64,000 bases of DNA from Xanthomonas sp. GPE 39. GTDB lineage: Bacteria; Pseudomonadota; Gammaproteobacteria; Xanthomonadales; Xanthomonadaceae. Below are positions 21,560-34,705 of this stretch, piece by piece. Position numbers and translations under genes: made by a program. Positions within the stretch are counted from its first letter, which is position 1. Every line of letters begins with the position of its first letter. The notes under the pieces are model-generated. The model saw only the letters and a program-made list of their open reading frames with translations. It was not told the origin of the DNA and searched no databases. Location of the stretch: the NCBI RefSeq assembly GCF_000963005.1, contig NZ_JZHZ01000007.1, forward strand, positions 3,192,550-3,256,549, given 5' to 3'.

Positions 21560-22882
21560 ATGCTCGGCTACTACCTGCATCTGGCGCTGCGCAGCCTGCG
21601 CCGCAGCCCAGTGCTCACCGCGCTGATGGTGCTGTCCATCGCCGTGGGCATCGCTGCGGCCATGACCACGCTGACGGTGATGCGTTTGCTGTCCGGCGAT
21701 CCGCTGCCCGGACGCAGCCAGCGGATCTTCTATCCGCAGCTCGACCCACGCCCGCCTGGCAGTCCCGCCCGGCAGCCATTCGACAAGCTCGACTACAGCA
21801 CTGCGATGGACCTGTGGAAGCACGCGCATGTCGATCGCCAGGCCATGGTCGCCGAGAGTCAGATCAAGTTGCGCGCATCCGATGGCAACGGCCCGGCGTT
21901 CATGACCCAATTATTGTCCACGCAAGCGGATTTTTTCCCGATGTTCCAGGTGCCGTTCGCTGACGGCAGTGGCTGGCGTGCGCAGGATGACCGCGACCAT
22001 GCGCGGGTGGCGGTGATCTCGAACGATTTGAATGCCAAGCTGTTCCAGGGCCGCAACAGCGTCGGCCAGCACCTGCTGGTGCGCGGCACAGTCGTGCGCA
22101 TCGTCGGCGTGCTGGCGCCCTGGCGGCCGTCGCCGCAGTTCTACACGCTGGCCGGCGGCAGCTTCGCTCATGGCGATACCGCCAGTTTCTACGGCAAGCC
22201 GCAGGACGTGTTCATGCCGCTATCCAGCAGCCTGGAGATCAACGCCGGCAATCTACAGCCGTGGACCTGTTTCGGTATTCCGACGCAGCCACTGGATCTG
22301 CGCAGCGCACCATGCGTATGGCTACAGTTGTGGGTGCAACTGGACTCGCCCGACAAGGTCGCCGCCTACCGTCGCCTGCTCGCCGACTACGCCGCCGAGC
22401 AACACGCCGCTGGACGCATCGGCCACCCCGACACGGCACGCTTGCTATCCCTAACGCAGTGGCTGGACCACAACCGGGTCGTACCCGGCGACGTGCGCCT
22501 GCAAAGCTGGCTGGCGCTGGCGTTTCTGGGCCTGTGTCTGTTCAACAGCGTCGGCCTGCTGCTGGCAAAGTTCCTGCGTCGTGGCGGCGAAATCGGCGTG
22601 CGCCGCGCACTGGGCGCATCCAGGCATGCGATCTTCGCCCAGTGCTTGGTCGAAGCCAGCGTGATCGGTGTCATCGGTGGCACAGGCGGCTGGCTACTGA
22701 CCTTGATCGGGCTGTGGAGCGTGCGCCAGCAACCCACCGCCTACGCCGATCTGGCGCACTTGGACGTGTCGATGTTTGCTGGCACCTTCGTGCTGGCCGT
22801 GGCCTGCAGCCTCGCTGCCGGCGTGTTTCCCGCGCTGCGCGCCAGCCGCATCGCGCCGGCCATGCAACTCAAGAGCTTGTGA
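21560..22882 (+). CDS. MacB/FtsX-type ABC permease, copy A1
   Basis: A 440-aa inner-membrane permease: one N-terminal helix (LTALMVLSIAVGIAAAMTTL), a large periplasmic MacB-like domain, then three C-terminal helices with the FtsX signature GEIGVRRALGASRHAIFAQC. The C-terminus ALRASRIAPAMQLKSL is shared with the second A-type permease at 24283. It pairs with the B-type protein downstream, probably as a heterodimer. Substrate unknown. Confidence 0.85.
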   Translation: MLGYYLHLALRSLRRSPVLTALMVLSIAVGIAAAMTTLTVMRLLSGDPLPGRSQRIFYPQLDPRPPGSPARQPFDKLDYSTAMDLWKHAHVDRQAMVAESQIKLRASDGNGPAFMTQLLSTQADFFPMFQVPFADGSGWRAQDDRDHARVAVISNDLNAKLFQGRNSVGQHLLVRGTVVRIVGVLAPWRPSPQFYTLAGGSFAHGDTASFYGKPQDVFMPLSSSLEINAGNLQPWTCFGIPTQPLDLRSAPCVWLQLWVQLDSPDKVAAYRRLLADYAAEQHAAGRIGHPDTARLLSLTQWLDHNRVVPGDVRLQSWLALAFLGLCLFNSVGLLLAKFLRRGGEIGVRRALGASRHAIFAQCLVEASVIGVIGGTGGWLLTLIGLWSVRQQPTAYADLAHLDVSMFAGTFVLAVACSLAAGVFPALRASRIAPAMQLKSL

Positions 22883-22897
22883 GCGGCGGAGCATCCT

Positions 22898-24112
22898 GTG
22901 CAGATCAGACCCATCCTATCCGCCCTGTCCCGCCACCGCATCGCCGCAATGCTCATCGCGCTGGAAGTCGCGTTGGCCTGCGCGGTGCTGTGCAATGCCT
23001 GCTTGCTGATCGGCAACCGCCTGGAGCTGGTGCATCTGCATAGCGGTATCGACGAAGCCGCGCTGGGGCTGGTGTCTCTTCACGGCTGCGACGGCTGCAA
23101 CACGGTGGACCTGGATGCCCGGATACTCGATGCCATTCGCCGCACGCCCGGCGTGCGCGCAGCAGGCACCATCAACAGCGTGCCCTTCGCCCCGCCGACC
23201 GGCAATAACGGCGTGTGCCTGGATCCGGACTGCAGCACGAACCGCGGGGTACCGCACTTCTACACCGCCAGCCCTGGCGCAGTCGCCGCCCTGGGCCTGC
23301 GCCCCAGCCGTGGTCGCGAATTCAACGATGCGGACTATCAACCGTTCGAGCACTTCGCCCCGGCACAGGTCAACGTCTGGATCACCCGCGCTCTGGCCGA
23401 ACACCTGTGGCCAGGGCAGGACCCGCTAGGCCGGGCATTCTGGTCAAGCAGCCACTTTCGGGTGATCGGCGTCCTCGATCACCTGGCCCGGCCCGATCCA
23501 GGCCGCAGCGAAGATGGCGTGCTCGGCAGTGACTGGTCGGTGCTGATCCCGGTCAGCGAGGCGACGCAATCGGGCATGTACGTGCTGCGCGCCGATCCGC
23601 ATGCGTTACCGCGTGTCCTCGCGCAGGCGCGCACCGCAGTGGCACGTGCCGCGCCCGACGCCGTCCTGGACAACATATACAGCCGACCGCTGGACGAACT
23701 GCGCCAAAGCTATTTCCAAAGCGACCGCGCGATGACCCAGCTTCTGGTCGCGGTCATCGTCGCGATGCTGCTGGTCACCGCGCTCGGCATCATCGGCCTG
23801 GCCAGCTTTTGGGTACAGCAACGCACCAAGCATATCGGCATCCGCCGCGCGCTCGGCGCCACCCGCCGCGACATCCTGCTCTATTTTCAGATCGAGAATC
23901 TGCTCATCGTCGGTGCAGGCGTGGCGCTGGGCATGTTGCTGGCCTATGGCGGCAACGTGCTGCTGATGCGCTTCTTCGAAGTGGAGCGCTTGCCGGTCAG
24001 CGATCTACCGGTCGGTGCTGTACTGCTGTGCGTGCTCGGCCAACTCGCCGTCCTCGGCCCGGCGCTGCGCGCGGCCGCCGTACCACCAGCCATTGCCACC
24101 CGCAGCACGTAA
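22898..24112 (+). CDS. MacB/FtsX-type ABC permease, copy B1
   Basis: A 404-aa permease with the same one-plus-three helix layout and signature KHIGIRRALGATRRDILLYF. The start is a GTG at 22898 preceded by GGAG at 22887-22890. The C-terminus AAAVPPAIATRST nearly repeats that of the later copy B2. Its periplasmic domain contains a local Cys cluster (HGCDGCNTVDLD, then LDPDCSTN) that B2 lacks, perhaps disulfides. Confidence 0.83.
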   Translation: MQIRPILSALSRHRIAAMLIALEVALACAVLCNACLLIGNRLELVHLHSGIDEAALGLVSLHGCDGCNTVDLDARILDAIRRTPGVRAAGTINSVPFAPPTGNNGVCLDPDCSTNRGVPHFYTASPGAVAALGLRPSRGREFNDADYQPFEHFAPAQVNVWITRALAEHLWPGQDPLGRAFWSSSHFRVIGVLDHLARPDPGRSEDGVLGSDWSVLIPVSEATQSGMYVLRADPHALPRVLAQARTAVARAAPDAVLDNIYSRPLDELRQSYFQSDRAMTQLLVAVIVAMLLVTALGIIGLASFWVQQRTKHIGIRRALGATRRDILLYFQIENLLIVGAGVALGMLLAYGGNVLLMRFFEVERLPVSDLPVGAVLLCVLGQLAVLGPALRAAAVPPAIATRST

Positions 24113-24282
24113 GCACACGCCAAGGACCATCTCGTGCTACCTCGAACCTTTGCCTTCCGTTGCTTTCGCCGCATCGCCGCTCGCGGCGCTGCCCGATTTC
24201 ATCAGTCATCCGCTGCAATGCGCACTGAGTTCAGATGCGAAGTGCGCGATGTTTTTCCATCTCCATCCTCGCGGAGCCACTG

Positions 24283-25614
24283 ATGCCACTGCCATACGCC
24301 ATTGAACTGGGGATACGCGGCGCACGCCGCCATCCGCGCACCATGCTGCTAACCGTGCTGACACTCGCGCTCGGCCTGGCCGCGGTGATGACGATGCTGA
24401 CGCTACTGAAGGTGCTCTCCGCCGATCCATTACCAGGACTCAGCCAGCAGTTGTATCTGGGCTGGGTGGATTCGCGCGAGGCCGCCACCAGCAGCACGCT
24501 CGACGAACCACACCCATTGCCGCCATCGCAGTGGAAAATAGCCGATGTTCAGCGCTTCATGGCGTCACATCCGGACATCCCACAGACCGCATTGGCTTCC
24601 AGCCAATTCACGATCAGCAGCGAAGATCACCGTCAGAGCGCATCTGTTAGCGGCGTGACGGCATTGGGTCCGATGCCGCGCATTTTTGGCGTGCCACTAC
24701 GCGAAGGCCGCTATTGGACACCGCAAGAAGAGCTCGACCGTGTGCCGGTCGCGATCATCGGCCATCGGCAGAGTCTGCGGTTATTCGGCACCGAACATGG
24801 GGTGGGCCACCAACTGCGCTTGGGCAAACATCTATTCAAAGTCATCGGTATCAGCGACGACTGGGGACCGCGGCCGGCATTCTACTTTCTGCAATCACTG
24901 GAACAAGCCTGGAGCGACCTAAAGATCGAACTCTTTGTCCCAGCGCAAGCCGCACTCGACGCCGATGCTCCACCATTGGTGGGAATGCAGTGCGACGATA
25001 ATGGTCCTGGCGGCATGCGCTTCAACGAGATCAATCTGCACGCCTGCCGCTGGCTGATGCTGTGGGCGCAGTTGCAGACCGAAGCACAAGTAGACAACTA
25101 CCGCAGCGCGTTGTTGGCATTCGCACAGGTACAGCACACAGCCGGAATATTCCCACGAGCTGCGCAGGCCATGCTGTACAACGTGTCCGCATGGCTGGCC
25201 GCCAATCGCGCTGTGCCCGATACCGTGCATTTAAACCTCTGGTTGGCTCTGGCACTGCTGGGCTTGTGCATTCTCAACGTCGCCGGCTTGCTCGCGGCAC
25301 GCTTCCTGCGCCGCGCTCACGAAATCGGCATCCATCGTGTGCTGGGCGCACCACGCCACGCGGTGTTTGTACGCTGCCTGACCGAGTCTGGGTTGATCGG
25401 ATTGCTTGGTGGCATTTTGGCACTGCCGGTGACGCTGTTCGGCCTGTGGGTGGTCCGCATACAAAGTACGACGTACAGCGACTTAGCCCAGTTCCGGGCC
25501 GATCTATTCGGCGTGTTGTTACTGTTGGCAATCGGCACCGGGCTACTGGTCGGCATCATCCCCGCATGGCGCGCGTCGCGACTCTCACCGGCCATGCAAG
25601 TCAAGAGCGTCTGA
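24283..25614 (+). CDS. MacB/FtsX-type ABC permease, copy A2
   Basis: A 443-aa paralogue of the permease at 21560, with matching ends (FLRRAHEIGIHRVLGAPRHA; WRASRLSPAMQVKSV) and the same topology. GGAG at 24272-24275 supports the start at 24283 rather than an upstream in-frame ATG at 24235. The 170 bp before it contains no recognisable promoter or terminator, so it may belong to the same transcript as B1. Confidence 0.83.
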   Translation: MPLPYAIELGIRGARRHPRTMLLTVLTLALGLAAVMTMLTLLKVLSADPLPGLSQQLYLGWVDSREAATSSTLDEPHPLPPSQWKIADVQRFMASHPDIPQTALASSQFTISSEDHRQSASVSGVTALGPMPRIFGVPLREGRYWTPQEELDRVPVAIIGHRQSLRLFGTEHGVGHQLRLGKHLFKVIGISDDWGPRPAFYFLQSLEQAWSDLKIELFVPAQAALDADAPPLVGMQCDDNGPGGMRFNEINLHACRWLMLWAQLQTEAQVDNYRSALLAFAQVQHTAGIFPRAAQAMLYNVSAWLAANRAVPDTVHLNLWLALALLGLCILNVAGLLAARFLRRAHEIGIHRVLGAPRHAVFVRCLTESGLIGLLGGILALPVTLFGLWVVRIQSTTYSDLAQFRADLFGVLLLLAIGTGLLVGIIPAWRASRLSPAMQVKSV

Positions 25615-25621
25615 GGTGCTC

Positions 25622-26863
25622 ATGTCTATTCTGCGTCCTTATCTAGCTCCGTTACGACGACATCCGCTGATGCCGCTACTGGTCATCGGACAAACCACCG
25701 TGGCATGCGCGATCCTGCTCAACGTGCTGTTTCTGCTCTGGCAAAAGCTCGCACCGATGTTGGTCACCGATGGCATCCCAAGCGGCGAACTGGTGATCGT
25801 GGACCAAGTGATCAACCAGGCCGGCCAATGGAACGCCGCACAAATCCTCACGGGAACCGATGCACTACGCAAGATCCCTGGCGTCAAGGCAGTGTCACCC
25901 ATGATTGGATTGCCAATGAGTTCTTCGTTAACGGTAACGGGCCTGCTGAAAGGTCCCGCCGGATCGGAAACACCAAGCCTGTACAGCGGCGACTCCGCAC
26001 TCGATGCGCTGGGCCTGGAACTCAGCGCTGGCCGCCGCTTCAGCCGCGAGGAGATGTATAACATCGATCTGTCAACGTCGAACATCTTCAATAAAGGCAC
26101 CACCCCCGTCATCCTCACCGAGGCGCTAGCGCGCAGGCTGTTCGGCACGCAGCCAGCCTTGGGTGGCATCCTCAACGGCAGAGATCCGCGAGACCCCGAT
26201 CACTTCGTGGTAGTCGGTTTGGTCCGGCACCTGCTGCGCTACCAGCTCGACGAACTCGACGATGGCAAGGCCGAGTTCTCGATGCTGACACCAGGCAAAA
26301 TCACCGGCACTCCCATTCTGAACTATGCCGTGCGCGTCACCCCTGGACAACGCGATGCGGTGATTGCACAGATCGCGCCACAGCTCAAACGCGCACTTGG
26401 CGCGGACATGATGCGCAACATCGAACCCAAGGTCAGCGACTACGAATCACAGCGCAACGCACGCCTGAAACCACGCCGTGCCGCTGTCTGGCTGTTCGGT
26501 TCGGTGAGCGCATTGGTCACGGCCATCACCTTGATCGGCATCGCCAGCCTCAGCGGTTTCTGGATCCAGCAACGCACGCGCCAGATCGGCATCCGCCGCG
26601 CACTCGGTGCGACCCGCTCGCAAATCCTGCATCAGTTTCAGTTGGAGAACCTGCTGATCATCGGCACCGGGCTGACCTTCGGCATCCCCCTGGCCTACGC
26701 GGCCAATCTGTGGCTGATGCAGCACTACGAACTGTCACGCTTGCCAACGATCTGCATACCGATCGGAGTGGGTGTGTTGTTGATGCTCGGTCAGCTCGCG
26801 GTGTTCTGGCCAGCACGCCGCGCCGCCGCCGTGCCACCGGCCATCGCCACCCGTCATGCCTGA
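25622..26863 (+). CDS. MacB/FtsX-type ABC permease, copy B2
   Basis: A 413-aa paralogue of the permease at 22898, with signature RQIGIRRALGATRSQILHQF and C-terminus AAAVPPAIATRHA. A GAGG overlapping the A2 stop codon makes the ATG at 25622 a better start than the GTG at 25616. A2-B2 repeats the A1-B1 order, so the cluster has two diverged permease pairs served by one ATPase and one adaptor. Confidence 0.83.
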   Translation: MSILRPYLAPLRRHPLMPLLVIGQTTVACAILLNVLFLLWQKLAPMLVTDGIPSGELVIVDQVINQAGQWNAAQILTGTDALRKIPGVKAVSPMIGLPMSSSLTVTGLLKGPAGSETPSLYSGDSALDALGLELSAGRRFSREEMYNIDLSTSNIFNKGTTPVILTEALARRLFGTQPALGGILNGRDPRDPDHFVVVGLVRHLLRYQLDELDDGKAEFSMLTPGKITGTPILNYAVRVTPGQRDAVIAQIAPQLKRALGADMMRNIEPKVSDYESQRNARLKPRRAAVWLFGSVSALVTAITLIGIASLSGFWIQQRTRQIGIRRALGATRSQILHQFQLENLLIIGTGLTFGIPLAYAANLWLMQHYELSRLPTICIPIGVGVLLMLGQLAVFWPARRAAAVPPAIATRHA

Positions 26864-26962
26864 TCGCCTGGCAATCCGCACGACAAGCTCGGCACGGGCT
26901 GCGATGATGCCATCCTGTCCAGCTACCAACGTCGGCATGCCGGCCCGCCTTCAAGGTTCACG

Positions 26963-28296
<1,334 letters not shown>

Positions 28297-28300
<4 letters not shown>

Positions 28301-29664
28301 GACAGCGCTATTCCTTCACTACCGCTTTGTTCCTGCACCTGCTGCCACTGCTGGCGCTGGCGGCAACGTTGCCGTGGCTGCTGACGCATTGGATAGAGCG
28401 CAGTTGGGTCACGATGACGCTGTCGGCCCTGGTGTTGATCGCACTGGCGTGGTTGGCCATGCACCACGCCACCGCATCGATGCGCTCGCTGTTCCGTGCC
28501 CTGGCCAGCAACATCGGCAGCTACCGCGACGGCGAATACAACGTCAGCGTGTCATGGCACAGCAACGACGAACTGGGGAAGATGGTGGCGGCGCACCAGC
28601 AACTCGGCGAGATTTTGCGCGAGCAACGACAAGCGTTGGTGCAGCGCGAACTGATGCTCGACACCATGGTGCAGAACACCCCGGTGGCGATGCTGCTGAC
28701 CTGCAAGGGCGGCGACGGCCTGCAACGCGTGATCTTCTCCAACCTGGCGGCGCGCAAGCTGCTGCATGGTGGCTGGAAGCTGGAAGGCCAACGCCTGGAC
28801 AATCTGCTACTGAATGTCCCTGCGCCGTTGCGCGACGCCATCGCACGCGGCGGTGACAGCCTGTTCTCAATCGAAAACGACCAGCAGGATGCGGAGGAAG
28901 AACAGATTTACCATCTATCGCGACGCAGCTTCCATCTCAACGGGCGACCGCACGAATTGCTCCTACTACGCCTGCTCACCGCCGAGCTGCGGCGGCAGGA
29001 AGTGCATACCTGGAAGAAAGTCATCCGGGTCATCAGCCACGAATTGAACAACTCGCTGGCCCCGATCGCGTCGCTGGCGCATTCCGGCGCCGAGTTGGTA
29101 CGACGACAGAAAGTAGAGCGACTGGAAGAGGTGTTCGGCACCATCGAGGAAAGCGCGCGGCACCTGGAAGGCTTCATCCGCGGCTACGCGCGCTTCGCCA
29201 AACTGCCACAGCCGCAACTGCAGACCGTGCACTGGGCGCAGTTCCTGGCCGGACTCCAGCAGCAGATTCCATTCGCACTGGAGATGCAAGCACAGGATCT
29301 ACACAGCAGAGCCGATCCAGCACAACTGCAGCAGGCGTTGCTCAATCTGATCAAGAACGCACACGAGTCCAGCCCCGAGGGGCCAATGTCAGCCGACGGC
29401 GTGCGCGTGCGCGTCTCCACGCGCCCGGACTGGCTGCGCATCGAAGTGCTGGACCGCGGCAGCGGCATGAGCGAAGCGGTGCTGCATCACGCCCTGATGC
29501 CGTTCTACTCGACCAAACGCAATGGCACCGGCCTTGGCTTGGCATTGACCCGCGAAATCGTCGAAGCACACGATGGCCGCCTGTCGCTGCACAACCGAGA
29601 GGCGGGTGGGCTGTGCGTGACCATTGCGCTGCCGATCACCACCTCGGTCAACAGCCTGGGCTGA
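28297..29664 (+). CDS. Membrane sensor histidine kinase (NtrY-like)
   Basis: A 455-aa inner-membrane kinase. Two helices (about residues 10-28 and 37-55) enclose almost no periplasmic loop, suggesting it senses the membrane or cytoplasmic side. A HAMP/PAS-like region follows, then the H-box VISHELNNSLAP, N-box NLIKNAHESS and G-boxes DRGSGMSE and GTGLGLALTREIVEAH. It starts inside the stop codon of the response-regulator gene, so the two should be partners controlling the exporter. Confidence 0.9.
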
Positions 29665-29695
29665 AGCACACTCCACGCCATCCCACGCCGCCGAC

Positions 29696-31063
29696 TCAGT
29701 CGCGCTTACGCGGGCGCTCCCAGCCCTCGATGGTTTGCTGGCGCACGCGGGCCACGCTCAGCTTGCCGGCAGGCGCGCTGCGGGTAATCACCGAACCGGC
29801 GCCGATCGTGGCACCTGCACCGATCTCCAGCGGCGCTACCAGCGCACTGTTGGAACCGACGAACACGTCATCACCGATGATGGTCTGCGACTTGTTCACC
29901 CCATCGTAGTTGCAGGTAATGGTGCCGGCGCCGAGATTGACCCCGCTGCCGATCTTCGCATCGCCCAGATAGCTCAGGTGATTGGCCTTGCTGCCGACAC
30001 CAAGTACCGTTTGCTTGGTCTCGACGAAGTTACCGATGTGCACGCCATCAGCCAGCACGGTGCCCGGCCGCAGCCGCGCGAACGGCCCGATCTGCACTGC
30101 GCCCTCGGCGACCACACCCTCCAGATCGCAATGCGCGCGCACCTCGGTGCCCGGCCCCAGCATCACATCTTTCAGCCGCACGAATGGGCCGATGCTGACA
30201 CCATCGCCGAGTTCCACCTCGCCTTCCAGGATCACATTCACATCGATGCGCACATCGCGGCCCACGCGCACGCGACCACGCTGGTCCAGGCGATTGGGAT
30301 CCAGCACCTGCACGCCTTGTTCGCACAGCGCACGCGCTGCGCGCAGTTGCCAGGCACGCTCCAACTGGGCCAGTTGCCACGGATTATTGGCGCCCTCGGC
30401 CTCGATCGGATCGGCCACCAGCACCATCTCCGCCGGAGTGAACTCGGCGGCAGCGGCGGCGAACACATCCGTCAAGTAATACTCGCCCTGCGCATTGTCG
30501 TTGCGTAGTCCCGCCAACCAACGTCGCAATGCTGTGGATTCGGCGGTGACGATGCCGGTGTTGACAGTACGGATGCGCCGCTGCGCGTCGTCGGCGTCCT
30601 TCTGTTCGACGATGGCCGCGACCTTGCCGGCGGCATCGCGCACGATACGGCCATAGCCAGTGGGGTCATCCGGCTCGGCGACGAGCACCGCCAAGCGGCC
30701 TGGCGCGTGCAACAGGCGTAACAGCGTCTCGGCACGGATCAACGGCACATCGCCATACAGCACCAACACGGTGGCCGCGTCCGGTACTGCCGCCATCGCC
30801 TGCTGCAGCGCATGGCCAGTTCCCAGTTGCTGGGCCTGTTCGGCCCACAGCAAATCGGTCTGCTCGGCGAAGGCGGCCCGCACCGCGTCGCCTCCATGTC
30901 CGTAGACGATGTGGATCGCCTGCGGCTGCAACTGGCGCGCGGCCTCGATTGCGTGCGCCAACATCGGACGGCCGGCAATGCAGTGCAGCACCTTGGGCTT
31001 GGCCGAGTTCATCCGTTTACCCGCACCGGCGGCGAGAATCACGACGTGCAGTGGCAGGCTCAT
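29696..31063 (-). CDS. glmU: Bifunctional GlcN-1-P acetyltransferase / UDP-GlcNAc pyrophosphorylase GlmU
   Basis: A 455-aa enzyme for the last two steps to UDP-GlcNAc. The N-terminal uridyltransferase has [17 protein letters not shown]; the C-terminal left-handed beta-helix acetyltransferase shows hexapeptide repeats and [19 protein letters not shown] at 31063 is the family start; longer upstream frames lack similarity. It is convergent with the sensor kinase gene. Confidence 0.97.
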   Translation of the reverse strand: MSLPLHVVILAAGAGKRMNSAKPKVLHCIAGRPMLAHAIEAARQLQPQAIHIVYGHGGDAVRAAFAEQTDLLWAEQAQQLGTGHALQQAMAAVPDAATVLVLYGDVPLIRAETLLRLLHAPGRLAVLVAEPDDPTGYGRIVRDAAGKVAAIVEQKDADDAQRRIRTVNTGIVTAESTALRRWLAGLRNDNAQGEYYLTDVFAAAAAEFTPAEMVLVADPIEAEGANNPWQLAQLERAWQLRAARALCEQGVQVLDPNRLDQRGRVRVGRDVRIDVNVILEGEVELGDGVSIGPFVRLKDVMLGPGTEVRAHCDLEGVVAEGAVQIGPFARLRPGTVLADGVHIGNFVETKQTVLGVGSKANHLSYLGDAKIGSGVNLGAGTITCNYDGVNKSQTIIGDDVFVGSNSALVAPLEIGAGATIGAGSVITRSAPAGKLSVARVRQQTIEGWERPRKRD

Positions 31064-31197
31064 ACGGCGGTTCCGTTTCGGATGATGTGCAATGTTAAAG
31101 GCTGGCCGTGCCGTGCGCTGTGTCCTGCACGCAGCAGGGGTGTATCTGGGCACGGCAACCGCTAGCATGCGCGATCTGCCTCTTACCCTGGATCTGC

Positions 31198-31581
31198 ATG
31201 AGTCTCCTGCGACAGAGCAGCCAATTTATGCTGATCGGCCTGCTGCAATTGCTGGTCGATTGGAGCGTGTTCGTCGGGGCGACCGCTGCGGGCATGCCAC
31301 CGATTCCCGGCAATGTGCTGGGCCGCATCTGCGGGGCCATGCTCGGGTTCTGGCTCAACGGCCGCATCACCTTCGCCAATGGCAATGTCCCCCGTCTGGG
31401 CTGGCAACGCTTCGCTCGTTTCGCCGCTCTGTGGCTTGCGCTCACCGTCCTCAGTAGTTGGCTGGTGTCGCTATGCGCGAACGCGCTGGGTCTGCGTCTG
31501 GCTTGGTTGGGCAAGCCGCTGGTCGAAGGCATGCTGTCCGTGGTGTCGTTCTTTCTCGGCAGACAGTTGGTGTATCGCTGA
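31198..31581 (+). CDS. GtrA-like small membrane protein
   Basis: A 127-aa protein with four predicted membrane helices ([56 protein letters not shown]; and the C-terminal region). The motif [11 protein letters not shown] followed by a basic loop is typical of the GtrA family, often involved in moving lipid-linked sugars or modifying surface polysaccharide. The start at 31198 ([10 protein letters not shown]) was chosen to match the family; an upstream in-frame ATG at 31108 would add 30 unlikely residues. It is divergent from glmU. Confidence 0.75.
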   Translation: MSLLRQSSQFMLIGLLQLLVDWSVFVGATAAGMPPIPGNVLGRICGAMLGFWLNGRITFANGNVPRLGWQRFARFAALWLALTVLSSWLVSLCANALGLRLAWLGKPLVEGMLSVVSFFLGRQLVYR

Positions 31582-31604
31582 CCACACGGTATGCGGCGCT
31601 CGAC

Positions 31605-31636
31605 CGCGTGCGATGGCATAGACGCCATCGCACGCG
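31605..31636. terminator. 13-bp perfect hairpin between convergent genes
   Basis: CGCGTGCGATGGC-ATAGAC-GCCATCGCACGCG lies 23 bp after the GtrA-like gene and faces the end of aroQ. It is symmetrical and could act on both transcripts; no T-run is present on either side. Confidence 0.6.
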
Positions 31637-31751
31637 TTCACCGATATCAACGCTGTTGGCCGCGACCGGTACAGGACGGACAACCGCGCAGCCGCGACTG
31701 GATGCGCTCCTGAAGCACGTCGGTGCGACACCCACCGCACCACCTCCACAC

Positions 31752-32327
31752 TCAGTGGCAGAAATCGCCCAGGCTGCGGACCAGCGCGGTGCGGTGGAGT
31801 TGATCCAATTGCCAGCGCAGCGCATAGAGTTCTGCGGCGCGGGCGGTCGTGGCCGGACAGTCCGGCGCCTGCCGCAGCGTCGCGTTGGCCTGCAAGGCAT
31901 CGAGCATCTCGCCCTGCAACTGATCCAGACGTGTGCGCAGCGCGCTCAAATCCGGACGCGGACGGTCGGGTGCGCGACCACGCAGGTGCCAACGCGATAG
32001 CAATTCGTACTGCACCAGCTTGTTGGATTCGATCTGCATGCCGAAGAAGCGCGCCGCATCGTCGGGATCCACACCATGCGCCGGGGCTTGTTCGCGCACC
32101 TTGGCCAACACGGCGGCTTCGCGCGTGCTATCGAGCACCGGCTTGCCGCTATCCCATTTGCTCAACGCTACCTGGTCGCCGATGGCATTACGCGCGACGA
32201 TGCGATCCAACAGCGGCTCCAGCGGAGTCGAGCTGCGAGCGGCGGGGATCGCACAGCCCATCAAGACGGTACCGGCCAGCAGCGCCGTCAGCGCATGCGC
32301 AAGGGAAGAGGAAGCGGTTGTGGTCAT
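31752..32327 (-). CDS. aroQ: Secreted or periplasmic chorismate mutase (AroQ-gamma type)
   Basis: A 191-aa exported protein with an all-helical AroQ fold that converts chorismate to prephenate. After the signal (ALTALLAGTVLMGC) the mature part has LLDRIVARNAIGDQVALSKW and FFGMQIESNKLVQY, which carry the Arg, Lys and Glu residues conserved in exported chorismate mutases known from Xanthomonas and other pathogens. GGAG 9 bases upstream supports the start at 32327. LMGC is a possible but non-ideal lipobox, so the protein may be either a lipoprotein or soluble periplasmic. Confidence 0.85.
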   Translation of the reverse strand: MTTTASSSLAHALTALLAGTVLMGCAIPAARSSTPLEPLLDRIVARNAIGDQVALSKWDSGKPVLDSTREAAVLAKVREQAPAHGVDPDDAARFFGMQIESNKLVQYELLSRWHLRGRAPDRPRPDLSALRTRLDQLQGEMLDALQANATLRQAPDCPATTARAAELYALRWQLDQLHRTALVRSLGDFCH

Positions 32328-32588
32328 CGTGATTCTCCGAAAATCGTCTGCAGTCGGGGGGAAGGATGCGCAGATCGGGCGCACATCTTGCCGCAGCTAT
32401 TGCGCCATGCAATGACGCAAGGCGGTGTTGTGTCATACCGCCACCATCGAGTCAGCAACGATAAAGCCAGAAGTATGGTTTGCGTCACAATCCACCGCGA
32501 TACCGATGCAAATCGCGCAGAAACGACAACGCCGGCAAGCGCCGGCGTCTTTATCGCGATGGGCTCGCCCATCGGCCGCGCATGACAC

Positions 32589-33011
32589 TCAGTGCTTGAG
32601 GTTCTTGCGCAGGCGTTCCAGCGCCTGCAACTGTGCGGTCACTTGTGCAAGCTTGGCCTGCGCCTCGGCCACGTCGATGCCTTCGCCGCGACCAGCCAGC
32701 AAACGCTCGGCTTCTTCCTTGGCCTTGCGCACGGACGCCTCGTCGATATCCTGCGCGCGGATCGCGGTGTCGGCCAGGATGGTGACCACCTGCGGCTGCA
32801 CCTCAAGGATGCCACCAGAAATGGCGAAGTCCAACTGCTCGCCGCCAGCGGTGGTCACCACCACCTTACCGGGCTTGAGCCGGGTGATCAGCGGCGCATG
32901 CTTGGGTGCGATGCCCAACTCGCCCAGCTCGCCGGTGACGACCACCAGGGTCGCGTCGCCGTGGTAGATCTCATTCTCGGCGCTGACGATGTCGCAACGG
33001 ATGGTGCTCAT
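32589..33011 (-). CDS. atpC: ATP synthase epsilon subunit
   Basis: A 140-aa rotor-stalk subunit of F1 that links rotation to catalysis and inhibits idle ATP hydrolysis. The N-terminal beta-sandwich begins [20 protein letters not shown], followed by a two-helix C-terminal domain. Last gene of the atp operon; a 170-bp gap separates it from atpD. Confidence 0.96.
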   Translation of the reverse strand: MSTIRCDIVSAENEIYHGDATLVVVTGELGELGIAPKHAPLITRLKPGKVVVTTAGGEQLDFAISGGILEVQPQVVTILADTAIRAQDIDEASVRKAKEEAERLLAGRGEGIDVAEAQAKLAQVTAQLQALERLRKNLKH

Positions 33012-33181
33012 GGTGCCTCACTGGATGAGGTGGGACGCTGGACTGCGGCTGCGGGAGTGGCCAAGCGGCTCAATGGCCGTATGACTTGCCCGGTGCTTCG
33101 ATGTCCTGCGCCCCGCCTTGACGATAGCTGACAACTGACGTGCGGATGCGCGCGCCGACCGCGTGCGGCCGGCTGCACGGA

Positions 33182-34705
<1,524 letters not shown>

